Positions 6,852 through 15,663 of a stretch of 17,915 nucleotides of DNA are shown piece after piece. The stretch comes from Deltaproteobacteria bacterium (GTDB lineage: Bacteria; Myxococcota; UBA796; SXON01), in assembly GCA_947483545.1 (NCBI GenBank), contig CANKNP010000063.1, positions 1 to 17,915 on the forward strand, given 5' to 3'. Numbering within the stretch: the stretch's first letter is position 1; each line of letters starts with the position of its first letter. The notes under the pieces were generated by a model. The model saw nothing but the letters and a program-made list of their open reading frames with translations. It made no database searches and was not told the origin of the DNA. The position numbers were made by a program, and so were the translations under genes.

Positions 6852-8687
6852 ATGGCTTCGAATTCCCTTGTCCTCACCTTCGAGATCTTCAATGGCGGCG
6901 ACTTTCTCCGCAAGGAAGAGCTGAACGCCGAGAGCGTCACCATCGGCAAGGGCCCAGCGGCGATGCTGCGGGTCGAGGCCGAGGGGCTCGCGGATCTGCA
7001 CGCCGTCCTGAACGTGAACGAGGATGGATCGGTACAGCTGCTCGACCTTGTCGGCGATGGCGCGACCACAGTGAACGGCCAGGCGGTCAGCAATGTCGTG
7101 ATCAAGAGCGGCGACACCATCGGCTTCGGCGCCGTTCGGGTCGTCGTGCGGATCGTGGACGAAGGCGCGTTCTCCGATGACGAGGAGAAGACCCGTGTGG
7201 ACGTGCCCGCGCCGGTGGATTTGAGCAAGCCCCACCGCGCTGAGGCCCCGCACGAGCTCACTGAGGACGAGCCGGTGGAAGACGTCATGGCGTTCGTCAT
7301 GCGCGCTTCGGCCTCGGCCAATGACAGCTCGGCGGATCGCACTCAGGGTCGCATGCTGGAGGTCGCTCAGGTGTTCGGCGACTCCATCGTGGACATGAAG
7401 ATGTTCGGCAAGACCCAGCGGGTCACGCTGGGAACGGCGGTCATCGGCATCACGCCGGACGCGAACAAGCTCAAGCAGGCCTTCTTTGTGCCCGCCGAGC
7501 TGCTGCCCACGCAGAACTATCCGCTTTTCACCTGGGTCGGCAACGCTTGGGAAGCCAACGTACACGACAAGTGGGCCGGCTTCGTGGACATCGGCGAGAG
7601 CCGGTACTCCTTTGAGGACCTCGTCAGCTCCGGCCGCGCCCGCAAGAACGGCTCTGCGTACGCCGTCCAGATCGGCGAAGATGCTCGCCTTGTCGTGGAC
7701 CTCGGCTACACCGTGTTCGTCGCGCATCAGGTGTTCCCTGGCAAGAAGGCGGTGGGCCGCGCCTCGGACAGCATCGACTACGCGCTCCTTGCGATCCTCG
7801 GGTTCGTCGCCTTCGTCGGGGTGATGTTCGGCATCGCACTCGCCGTCGTGCCTCCCCCGCCAGAAGACTCGGAGCTCAAGCTCGACCAGCACCTCGTCGA
7901 CCTGCTCCTCCAAAAGAAGGAGGAGATCAAGGACAAGAAGCCCGACGCCAACCCGGACGCCGGGGAGGGCGCAAAGGCCAAGAAGGAGGAGGGCAAGGTT
8001 GGGAAGAAGGACGCGAAGATGGAGAAGGCGAAGGGCGACAAGGTTCAGTTGCAGAAGCAGCAACTTGACCGGGAGATCGCTCAGAACGCCGGTATCCTCG
8101 GCGCGCTCCGCGATGACTCGACCCTCGACTCCGCGCTCGGTGCGACCGGCTTGAACGCAAACATGATGAACGGCATCGGCGGCCTGATCGGGTCCAAGGG
8201 CACGCAGATGGGCTCCGGCGGTCTCGGCGCGCGTGGCGGTGGCCTCGGCGGCGGCGGAACGGCAGACGGCCTCGGCGGTCTCGGCACCAAGGGCCGTGGG
8301 TCCGGCTCCACCGGCTACGGCTCTGGCGGCGGGCAGTTCGGCTCGAAGGGCGAGGGCGGCATCGGAACTGTCGGCGGGGATCCCATCATCTTGGGCGCCT
8401 TGGACAAGGCCCTCATCGACGCCGTCATCAAGCGCAACATGGCCGCCATCCGGTACTGCTACCAGAAGGAGCTGACGAAGAACCCGGCGCTTGGCGGGAA
8501 GATCCAGGTCAAGTTCGTCATCGCGAAGGACGGCACCGTGTCGTCGGCCACCACCGGCTCGACCACGATGAACAACCCCGCGGTCGAGAGCTGCATCAAC
8601 AGCCGCTTCCAGAAGTTCCAGTTCCCCGAGCCGAAGGGCGGCGGCATCGTCATCGTCAAGTACCCGTTCATCTTCTCGCCTGGGTAG
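6852..8687 (+). CDS. FHA-domain / TM / AgmX-PglI C-terminal domain protein, GltG (PglI)-like
   Basis: A 611-aa protein. ATG 6852 is chosen because GAGG (6840-6843) lies eight bases upstream and the FHA fold then starts at once. Residues 1-105 are FHA-like (I-G-K-G at 31-34, His50, T-V-N-G at 73-76, S-G-D-T-I-G-F-G). Residues ~160-300 form a second domain (LEVAQVFGDSIVDMK onward). A transmembrane helix lies at 310-333, followed by P-P-P-P. Then come a Lys/Glu-rich stretch (~345-415), a Gly-rich linker (~430-505) and a C-terminal AgmX/PglI (TonB-like) domain from ~510 with RYCYQKEL at 534-541, one Cys here and a second in VESC, and a final YPFIF. This is the architecture of Myxococcus GltG/PglI, with a cytoplasmic FHA and a periplasmic C-domain thought to be driven by the TolQR-like AglRQS motor. 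Odd: the Ser-Arg pair that binds phosphothreonine in FHA domains is not visible (Ala47-Asp48 precede His50). Confidence 0.88.
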   Translation: MASNSLVLTFEIFNGGDFLRKEELNAESVTIGKGPAAMLRVEAEGLADLHAVLNVNEDGSVQLLDLVGDGATTVNGQAVSNVVIKSGDTIGFGAVRVVVRIVDEGAFSDDEEKTRVDVPAPVDLSKPHRAEAPHELTEDEPVEDVMAFVMRASASANDSSADRTQGRMLEVAQVFGDSIVDMKMFGKTQRVTLGTAVIGITPDANKLKQAFFVPAELLPTQNYPLFTWVGNAWEANVHDKWAGFVDIGESRYSFEDLVSSGRARKNGSAYAVQIGEDARLVVDLGYTVFVAHQVFPGKKAVGRASDSIDYALLAILGFVAFVGVMFGIALAVVPPPPEDSELKLDQHLVDLLLQKKEEIKDKKPDANPDAGEGAKAKKEEGKVGKKDAKMEKAKGDKVQLQKQQLDREIAQNAGILGALRDDSTLDSALGATGLNANMMNGIGGLIGSKGTQMGSGGLGARGGGLGGGGTADGLGGLGTKGRGSGSTGYGSGGGQFGSKGEGGIGTVGGDPIILGALDKALIDAVIKRNMAAIRYCYQKELTKNPALGGKIQVKFVIAKDGTVSSATTGSTTMNNPAVESCINSRFQKFQFPEPKGGGIVIVKYPFIFSPG

Positions 8688-8709
8688 ACCACCCACGCGG
8701 AGCGGCCAA

Positions 8710-8746
8710 CTGGCCAGGGGAGCGATCCCCTGGCCGGTTTCGTTTT
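8710..8746 (+). terminator. Rho-independent terminator after the GltG-like gene
   Basis: An 11-bp GC-rich stem (8710-8720 with 8727-8737, one T-G wobble) with a 6-base loop AGCGAT is followed by a T-rich tail (GGTTTCGTTTT). It lies 22 bp after the stop codon of the FHA protein, so most transcription of the upstream cluster should end here and the next gene probably needs its own promoter or read-through. Confidence 0.8.
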
Positions 8747-8824
8747 GGTCGTCCAGAAGCGCCCCTCCAACTTGACCATTTCCGCACGGTCTCCTCACCG
8801 TTCCTTTGCGAACCCGCTGGAACA

Positions 8825-8853
8825 GCCGCGGTCTGAGGGTTTGTGACCGCGGC
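8825..8853. promoter_or_regulatory. 9-bp dyad upstream of the FHA-less paralog
   Basis: GCCGCGGTC (8825-8833) is perfectly repeated in inverse at 8845-8853, with an 11-base spacer, so the half-sites are 20 bp apart centre to centre, about two helical turns. It lies 33 bp before ATG 8887, between that start and the upstream terminator. It could be an operator or an mRNA leader hairpin; no clear -35/-10 pair was recognised around it. Confidence 0.45.
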
Positions 8854-8886
8854 AGACCCGCCTCGGCACGTTCACCCGAGGCCGCC

Positions 8887-10185
8887 ATGTTCGACACCGA
8901 GTCTGAGACCACCACCCCCCGCGAGAACGCCCTCGCTTTCCTGCTCCGCACCGGCGGGCCCTCCATCGCCACGACCAACAGCCCTTCCAAGCTGGAGATC
9001 CTCGCGTTCGTCGGCGAGGAGGTCGTGGACGTTCAACACGTGGACGGCAGGCTGCCCATCGCGCTTGCGAGCAACGGCGTGGATCCGACGTCTCCCGCGC
9101 TCATCACCCGCGGGGGCTCCGAGGTGCACCTGTTGCGTGACCCCCGCGGCTGGGTGTTCCTGCCCGGCTTCGACATGGTCGCGTTCGTGGACACCCTCGA
9201 CAGCGCCGAGCGCACCGTGGTGACGGGCGAGACTGTGCTTCGCGCGGGCCAGCGGCTCCTCGTGGAGGTCGGCCCGGTGATCTACGTCATCGCCGAGGTT
9301 CAACCGGCCAAGAAGGTGCCAAGCGCCGGCTGGTCCATCGACACCCCGATGCTCTCGCTCCTGAGCTTTCTCGGCGTCACTGCCGGCATGTTCGGCTACG
9401 CGCTGGGCACCGTCCCGCCGCCGCCCGAGGCCAGCACGATGCCCGGCGCTCGCGAGGCGGTGATGCTCAACTTGCTGCGTTTGCCGCCCCCTCCGCCGCC
9501 CGTAGCCAAGGTGAAGCCTGCATCCACCGGGGCGCACAAGGGCCCCGAGGGCAAGGCTGCGAAGGGGCATGAGAAGCCCGAAGGTGTCAAGAGCCTGCGG
9601 CCCCCAGGACTGCGGATGTTTGAGGCCCTGAACGGCGTGCTCCCGAGCGTGGGCGAGGGCACCCTCCCCGGTGGTCTACAGGACGGCATCGCGGGGCTGC
9701 GCGGTCGGCCGACCAGCACGGGCGGATCCGGGTTCAACGCGCGCGGCGACGGGTGGGGTGGCGGCGGGGAGACCGAGAGCATCGGCTTTGACCGCCGCCG
9801 CCTGACCGAGGCGCACACCCTGGCCCAAGGCGGCCCCGGCGACGGCCACACCCCCGGGAAGATCGAAGCCATGGCAGACGACAAGATCACGCTGGGCGCG
9901 CTCGACGGCGCCGAGATCGACAAGGTGATCAAGCGCAACATGCAGTCCATCCGGTACTGCTACCAGAAGGAGCTGCAGGCCCACCCCGGGCTCGGCGGCA
10001 AGGTCACCATGAAGTTCACGATCGCCGCGGACGGCAGCGTCTCGTCCGCAACGACCCGCCACACCGTGGCCATGCCCACCGTCGAGTCCTGCCTGACTGC
10101 GCGCTTTCTCCGCATGGAGTTCCCCGAGCCGCGTGGTGGCGGCGTCGTGCTCGTCAGCTACCCGTTCGTCTTTTCGGAGGGCTGA
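8887..10185 (+). CDS. TM / AgmX-PglI C-terminal domain protein, FHA-less paralog of the GltG-like protein
   Basis: A 432-aa protein from ATG 8887, with GAGG at 8878-8881 five bases upstream. It lacks an FHA domain and begins directly with the second domain of the preceding protein (LEILAFVGEEVVDVQ against LEVAQVFGDSIVDMK). A transmembrane helix lies at about 155-176, again followed by P-P-P-P. Then come a Pro/Lys linker, a Gly-rich segment (~270-300) and the AgmX/PglI C-domain from 334 (RYCYQKEL at 356-363, VESC, final YPFVF). The C-domain is very close to that of the neighbour, and the DNA around RYCYQKEL is nearly identical in both genes, which indicates duplication. The predicted topology is cytoplasmic N-domain and periplasmic C-domain. 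AgmX/GltJ of Myxococcus also carries this C-domain but has N-terminal regulatory domains absent here. Probable role: a second energy-transducing TonB-like arm of the envelope machine. Confidence 0.85.
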   Translation: MFDTESETTTPRENALAFLLRTGGPSIATTNSPSKLEILAFVGEEVVDVQHVDGRLPIALASNGVDPTSPALITRGGSEVHLLRDPRGWVFLPGFDMVAFVDTLDSAERTVVTGETVLRAGQRLLVEVGPVIYVIAEVQPAKKVPSAGWSIDTPMLSLLSFLGVTAGMFGYALGTVPPPPEASTMPGAREAVMLNLLRLPPPPPPVAKVKPASTGAHKGPEGKAAKGHEKPEGVKSLRPPGLRMFEALNGVLPSVGEGTLPGGLQDGIAGLRGRPTSTGGSGFNARGDGWGGGGETESIGFDRRRLTEAHTLAQGGPGDGHTPGKIEAMADDKITLGALDGAEIDKVIKRNMQSIRYCYQKELQAHPGLGGKVTMKFTIAADGSVSSATTRHTVAMPTVESCLTARFLRMEFPEPRGGGVVLVSYPFVFSEG

Positions 10186-10196
10186 TAGGCTTCGGC

Positions 10197-11608
<1,412 letters not shown>

Positions 11609-11612
<4 letters not shown>

Positions 11613-12208
11613 AGCCCCAGAAGTCGCGTACAAAGCGTGAAGTTCCCGTTCGCACGTGCATTGTGAGCCGGGAGGACAAGCCGGCCTCCGAGCTGCTCCG
11701 GATCATCCTGGGCCCAGACGGATCGGCGTACCCCGTCGCGGATCGACACAAGGACGATGGCCGGGGGGCGTGGGTCACGCCCACGCTCGCCGCGGTCGGC
11801 ACGCTGGTGAACGAGCCGAAGCGGCTGGCGCGCGCGCTCAAAGCCGAGACGGTGGACACGTCGGCGCTGCTGGAACGCGCCCGGGCGCTCGTGGAGGCAA
11901 GGGTGCTCGACTTCTTGTCGCTCTCCTCCCGAAGCGGGCGCCTCGCGAGCGGGGCGGAGATGGCGACGGCGGCGGTCCGGGCGGGGGACGCGGTCGCCCT
12001 GTTGGTGGCCAGCGATGCATCGGCCGGATCGCTGTCGGACATCAAGGGGTCCCGCGAGCTGCCGGTCTTTGTTCTCGGCCTTGATCGGGAGCAGTTCGGG
12101 CAACGCATCGGGAAAGGGGCCCGCGCCGTCGTCGCGCTTCGCCCGGGCGGGCCCGCGGAGGACCTCGTGATGTGGCTCGGGCGGCGGGCGGCCCTCGCCG
12201 GGGCATAG
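11609..12208 (+). CDS. ylxR: YlxR (DUF448) - YlxQ (L7Ae-like) fusion, nucleic-acid-binding protein
   Basis: A 199-aa protein starting at GTG 11609 in a GTGA overlap with the upstream synthetase stop. This start leaves the usual short basic lead (KPQKSRTKR) before the YlxR core. Residues 14-60 are YlxR/DUF448: VRTCIVSRED, then ELLRIILGPDG and DDGRGAWV, the R-x-C and G-R-G-A hallmarks. Residues ~101-195 resemble the L7Ae/YlxQ RNA-binding fold (SGRLASGAEMATAAVRAGDA, then LLVASDASAG, VPVF-like VFVLG and IGKGARAVVAL). In many bacteria these are separate ylxR and ylxQ genes between nusA and infB; a fused form is known in alphaproteobacteria and some others. YlxR has been linked to RNase P or transcription regulation and YlxQ to RNA binding; the precise role here is unknown. 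infB follows after 352 bp. Confidence 0.88.
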
Positions 12209-12237
12209 TGTCCCTGCCGGGAAGTTTCTCGCCAGTA

Positions 12238-12329
12238 CCCGCGAGGCTCGCAGCGGGCGCCGCGGCTGCTCCCGGAGCCGAAGAACGCAACGACGCCCGG
12301 GCCCCCGGCGCGGGTACTCCCGCGTCGGG
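12238..12329 (+). repeat. 92-bp direct repeat, copy 1, in the infB leader
   Basis: This block is identical, base for base, to 12365-12456, with a period of 127 bp and a 35-bp spacer. It contains several small palindromes (GCGAG/CTCGC, GCTCC/GGAGC) and ends in an 11-bp stem. It lies in the 352-bp gene-free stretch 12209-12560 between the ylxR-ylxQ fusion and infB. Because 127 is not a multiple of three, the copies would be read in different frames, so this is not a coding repeat. Confidence 0.9.
12304..12329 (+). other. Hairpin at the end of repeat copy 1
   Basis: An 11-bp stem (12304-12314 with 12319-12329, one G-T wobble) closes on a TACT loop and ends exactly at the end of the 92-bp repeat. 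No T-run follows, so it does not look like an intrinsic terminator. It is more likely an mRNA structure in the infB leader or a protein- or processing-related hairpin. Confidence 0.65.
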
Positions 12330-12364
12330 CCTACGAGTCCGCAGGGCATACCCCGGGAGCGCCG

Positions 12365-12456
12365 CCCGCGAGGCTCGCAGCGGGCGCCGCGGCTGCTCCC
12401 GGAGCCGAAGAACGCAACGACGCCCGGGCCCCCGGCGCGGGTACTCCCGCGTCGGG
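12365..12456 (+). repeat. 92-bp direct repeat, copy 2, in the infB leader
   Basis: A perfect second copy of 12238-12329. The match stops at 12457 with a single difference and then continues for CTA. It ends 104 bp before the infB start. Perfect identity over 92 bp in non-coding DNA implies a recent duplication, gene-conversion-like maintenance, or strong structural constraint. Confidence 0.9.
12431..12456 (+). other. Hairpin at the end of repeat copy 2
   Basis: The same 11-bp stem and TACT loop as in copy 1, shifted by 127 bp (12431-12441 with 12446-12456). It lies upstream of a non-repeated tail (12457-12560) that includes a small 5-bp GGTCC/GGACC stem and the infB ribosome binding site. 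Confidence 0.65.
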
Positions 12457-12550
12457 GCTAGTGCGCGGTGGCCCCCCACAGGTTATCGCCCCGTCCCCGA
12501 AGCGTTGCCGGTCCGGACGGGACCCTCCCAGCGCTCGAAACCCAGACCTC

Positions 12551-12555
12551 AAGGG
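12551..12555 (+). promoter_or_regulatory. infB: Ribosome binding site deciding the infB start
   Basis: AAGGG lies five bases before ATG 12561. It supports [10 protein letters not shown] as the N-terminus rather than the longer in-frame extension beginning at 12468, which runs through leader sequence. Confidence 0.6.
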
Positions 12556-12560
12556 TCCGA

Positions 12561-15299
12561 ATGTCGATCAAAGACATCACCGACAGGCTCAAAGAAGCCT
12601 CTCCGAGCAAGCCCGCGCGCCCGCCTACTGCGGATGTGAAGGGTGCGCCCAACTCGCCTGAGCGTGTAGGTGCTGGCGTTGTCCGGCGCCGCGCCGAGGC
12701 CCCGGCACCCGTTGCGGCCCCGGTCGCCGCACCCCCCCGGACCGTCATCCGACGGCCCGGAGCTGGTGTGCCGACGCCGGTCATCGCTGCCCCGGTCCCC
12801 GAGCCGCGTCCCGTCGTGGTCGCGCGGCCGGTGGTCGTGTCCGTTCCGCCCGTCGTCGTGGTGCCGAAGGCGGTGGTCGTCGAGCCAGCGCCCGTCGCCG
12901 TCGCCGTCGTCGTCGAAGCCGTGCCGGAGGCCGTCGTGGAGGCCCCTGCGGTCGAAGCACCGGTCGAGATGGCCGCCGCCCCGGCGCCGGTCGAGCCCGC
13001 TGTGGCCGAGCCCCCGGCAGTGATCGAGGCGCCGAGCCCTGTGACCGTCGCCGCTGTCGAGCCCGTCGCGGTGCCGGCCCCGGTGCCCGTCGTCGTCGTT
13101 GAGCCGCCCAAGCCCGAGCCCAAGATCGAGCAGGCCCAGCCCACGCTGGATCGCGCCGTCATCGTGGACCGTCCAGGCGGGAACGCGCGAATCACCATCA
13201 CGCCGGCCCGGCCGACGCTCGCGCGGCTGCCGGATACGCCGATGCTCCCCGGCCTCGGCAAGGGCGTCATCGCGCTCCCCCCGGGCTTCGACCCCACGGA
13301 TCCGACCGGTCGTCGTGGTCGCCCGGGCCTCGCGCCAGGCGCCACACGCTGGACGCCTCCGGGGACCGCCGCCCGGCCGCCAGGCCGTACCGATGCTCCC
13401 GCGTCCCCCGCCCCTGTAGGCGATGCCAAGGACCGCAAGAAGGGCCGTCGCCCGGACCGCACCGAGCACACCATGTCGGAGTTCGGCAAGGTGCGTCGGC
13501 CCAAGGGCAAGAAGGGCCAGTCGATGATCCCCGCCGTCAAGATCAAGCGGCGCATCTCCATCGATGGGGACATCACCGTCGCGAACCTGGCCCACGAGAT
13601 GGGCGTGAAGGGCGCCGAGCTGATCAAGCTGCTCATGTCGATGGGCACGCCTTCGACGTTGAACCAGACCGTGGACTTCGCGACTGCCGAAGTCCTCGCC
13701 CAGGAGTTGGGCCACGAGGTCTACAGCGTCGCGTTCGATGAGTCCGAGCACCTCATCACCCGCGAAGTGGATGAGCGCGCGAACATGCCCGTACGCGCGC
13801 CGGTCGTCACGGTCATGGGCCACGTGGACCACGGCAAGACCACGCTGCTCGACGGTATCCGCAAGGCCAAGGTCGCCGCGGGCGAGGCCGGCGGCATCAC
13901 CCAGCACATCGGCGCGTACCAGGTCAAGAGCGGCGATCGCTTGATCACCTTCCTCGACACCCCCGGTCACGCCGCGTTCTCCGCCATGCGGGCCCGCGGC
14001 GCGAAGGCGACGGACGTTGTCATCCTCGTGGTGGCGGCCGACGATGGCGTCATGCCCCAGACGGTCGAGGCGATCAACCACGCCAAGGCCGCGAAGGTGC
14101 CCATCGTGGTGGCCATCAACAAGATGGACAAGCCGGGCGCGAGCCCGGACCGGGTCAAGCGTGAGCTGATGAACCACGGTCTGGTCGCCGAGGAGTTCGG
14201 CGGTGACACGATCTTCTGCCCCGTCTCGGCGCTCAAGGGCACCGGCATCGCCGATCTGCTTGAGAACGTGCTGATCACGGCAGAGGTCCTCGACCTGCGG
14301 GCCAACCCCGAGCGTCATGGCGAAGGCGTGGTGCTGGAGGCTCGGCTCGAGGTCGGGCGCGGCGCGGTCGTCACTCTGCTGGTGCAGAACGGCACGCTCC
14401 GCCAGGGCGACATCCTGGTCATCGGCAACACCTGGGGTCGGGTTCGCTCGATGTCGGATGACGCCGGAAAGAAGATCAAGGACGCCGGGCCTTCCCAGCC
14501 GGTCGAGATCTTCGGCTTGCAAGATGTGCCGTCTGCAGGCGCCGAGTTTACGGTCGTCGAGACCGAGAAGGACGCGCGGACCCTGGCGGATCACCGCGCC
14601 GAGGGCGCCCGCCAGGGTGCGCTCGCGTTGGCTGCTCGCCAGAAGCTCACGGTGGACGATCTGTACAAGCAGAGCGGCACCGCCCTGCCAGTCCAACACG
14701 TCGTCATCAAGACGGACGTGGGCGGCACCATGGAGGCGTTGCGCGGCGCGCTCGAGGGCATCGCCATCGCCGGCACGCAGCTCAAGATCCTGCATGCAGC
14801 CATCGGCCCGGTCACGGAGTCCGACATCACGTTGGCCGCCGGAAACGGCGCCACGGTCATCGCGTTCAACACCAAGGCTGATGCCAAGGCGAGGGCCGCC
14901 GCGGACCAGTACAACGTCGAGATCAAGCGCTACGACGTGATTTACCACGTGATCGACGACGTGAAGGCGCGCATGCTCGGCATGCTGCCCACCGTCTTTG
15001 AAGAGAAGAAGATCGGCGAGGCCGAGGTCCGGATGCTGTTCAAGGTCACCAAGGTCGGCACCATCGCCGGCTCGATGGTCACGGATGGCGAGATGATCCG
15101 CGGCGCCATCGCCAAGGTGATGCGCGAAGGCAAGGTCGTCCACGAGGGCAAGATCGCGATGCTCAAGCGCTTCAAGGACGACGTCAAGAAGGTCGAGAAG
15201 GGCTTTGAGTGCGGCGTGTTCGTCGAAGACTTCGAGACCATCGCGATCGGCGACATCGTGACCTGCTACTCCCGTGTCGAGGTCCCCCGCACCGAGTGA
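12561..15299 (+). CDS. infB: Translation initiation factor IF-2
   Basis: A 912-aa GTPase that brings initiator fMet-tRNA to the ribosome and promotes subunit joining. The G-domain motifs are all present: GHVDHGKT at 420-427, GGITQHIG (switch I), DTPGHAAF from 466, NKMDKP from 520, and SALKGTG from 556. The classical IF2_N helical domain ([20 protein letters not shown]) precedes the G domain from about 335, and the C-terminal domains II-IV follow to [13 protein letters not shown]. Between an extreme N-terminal helix (residues 1-15) and the IF2_N domain is a low-complexity arm (~37-190) made almost only of Val, Pro, Ala and Glu, then a Pro/Arg/Gly-rich and basic stretch (~230-320). I recall a similar Ala/Pro/Val/Glu arm in IF-2 of the myxobacterium Stigmatella. 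The stop overlaps the GTG of the next gene. Confidence 0.97.
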   Translation: MSIKDITDRLKEASPSKPARPPTADVKGAPNSPERVGAGVVRRRAEAPAPVAAPVAAPPRTVIRRPGAGVPTPVIAAPVPEPRPVVVARPVVVSVPPVVVVPKAVVVEPAPVAVAVVVEAVPEAVVEAPAVEAPVEMAAAPAPVEPAVAEPPAVIEAPSPVTVAAVEPVAVPAPVPVVVVEPPKPEPKIEQAQPTLDRAVIVDRPGGNARITITPARPTLARLPDTPMLPGLGKGVIALPPGFDPTDPTGRRGRPGLAPGATRWTPPGTAARPPGRTDAPASPAPVGDAKDRKKGRRPDRTEHTMSEFGKVRRPKGKKGQSMIPAVKIKRRISIDGDITVANLAHEMGVKGAELIKLLMSMGTPSTLNQTVDFATAEVLAQELGHEVYSVAFDESEHLITREVDERANMPVRAPVVTVMGHVDHGKTTLLDGIRKAKVAAGEAGGITQHIGAYQVKSGDRLITFLDTPGHAAFSAMRARGAKATDVVILVVAADDGVMPQTVEAINHAKAAKVPIVVAINKMDKPGASPDRVKRELMNHGLVAEEFGGDTIFCPVSALKGTGIADLLENVLITAEVLDLRANPERHGEGVVLEARLEVGRGAVVTLLVQNGTLRQGDILVIGNTWGRVRSMSDDAGKKIKDAGPSQPVEIFGLQDVPSAGAEFTVVETEKDARTLADHRAEGARQGALALAARQKLTVDDLYKQSGTALPVQHVVIKTDVGGTMEALRGALEGIAIAGTQLKILHAAIGPVTESDITLAAGNGATVIAFNTKADAKARAAADQYNVEIKRYDVIYHVIDDVKARMLGMLPTVFEEKKIGEAEVRMLFKVTKVGTIAGSMVTDGEMIRGAIAKVMREGKVVHEGKIAMLKRFKDDVKKVEKGFECGVFVEDFETIAIGDIVTCYSRVEVPRTE

Positions 15300-15643
15300 A
15301 GCCCGGCCTGATCCCGTTCTTGCCGGCGCCGGATGAGGCGATTCACGTGGGCGTGATGCGGTTGAGCCTGGAGGTGCCAGGCAGCCGCTCGTTGAAGGAT
15401 CGCCGGCATGGCGTGCGATCCGTCAAGGATCGACTGGCCGCGCGGTTCGGCGCGGCGGTCGCGGAGGTTGGCCACCTGGAGAACCATCAACGGTGCGTGC
15501 TGGCGGTCACGATCGTCGGCAATGACGCCGTGGTGGTCCGCTCCCGGCTGGATCAGATGCGCGCGGATGTGAACAACCACCCGGATGTGGTGCTGCTGGA
15601 TGCGTATACGGATGTGGAGGTTTGGGGGGGAGGCAACGGGTGA
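15296..15643 (+). CDS. ylxP: DUF503 / YlxP-family protein
   Basis: A 115-aa small protein of the DUF503 family, recognised by VMRLSLEVPGSRSLKDRR, then VRSVKDRLAARFGAAVAEVG and a closing beta-strand region. The GTG at 15296 overlaps the infB stop (GTGA) and is chosen for translational coupling; it adds 17 residues to the usual N-terminus. The in-frame GTG at 15347 would give the more canonical beginning VGVMRLSLEV, so the true start is uncertain. The family folds as a small alpha/beta protein and is typically encoded between infB and rbfA; it is associated with ribosome function, but its role is not firmly known. A run of seven G near the 3' end codes part of the Gly-rich tail (WGGGNG). It is convergent with the membrane gene, with only 11 bp between stops. 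Confidence 0.85.
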   Translation: MKPGLIPFLPAPDEAIHVGVMRLSLEVPGSRSLKDRRHGVRSVKDRLAARFGAAVAEVGHLENHQRCVLAVTIVGNDAVVVRSRLDQMRADVNNHPDVVLLDAYTDVEVWGGGNG

Positions 15644-15663
15644 CGGGCTACGGGCTACGGGCT
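15643..15663. repeat. Three tandem copies of a 7-bp unit (ACGGGCT)
   Basis: Three perfect head-to-tail 7-mers lie between the ends of two convergent genes; the first base is the last base of the ylxP stop and the minus-strand gene's stop (15655-15657) falls inside the repeat. A change in copy number by slippage would move or remove that stop and alter the C-terminus of the membrane protein. Confidence 0.7.

Noticed and set aside
6456..8990. 844-aa open frame on the minus strand
   Set aside because: Antisense to the GltG-like and GltF-like genes, runs through the terminator and has no recognisable motif; a shadow of codon bias.
12304..12329. Intrinsic terminator before infB
   Set aside because: The stem is good but no T-run follows in either copy, so termination by the usual mechanism is not supported.
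12238..12456. CRISPR-like array
   Set aside because: Only two copies, 92-bp units and one 35-bp spacer, no cas genes; the structure fits a duplicated leader element instead.
12172..12639. 155-aa plus-strand open frame over the 92-bp repeats
   Set aside because: The 127-bp period is not a multiple of three, so the repeat is read in different frames; composition is Arg/Ala/Gly noise.
12549..15143. 864-aa minus-strand open frame and the Thr/Gly/Ala-rich minus frame at 12458-13648
   Set aside because: Antisense to infB; the low complexity is the complement of the Val/Pro/Ala/Glu arm.
15621..15631. Run of seven G near the 3' end of ylxP as a frameshift
   Set aside because: The frame closes 12 bases later with a normal length for the family, so no frameshift is needed.
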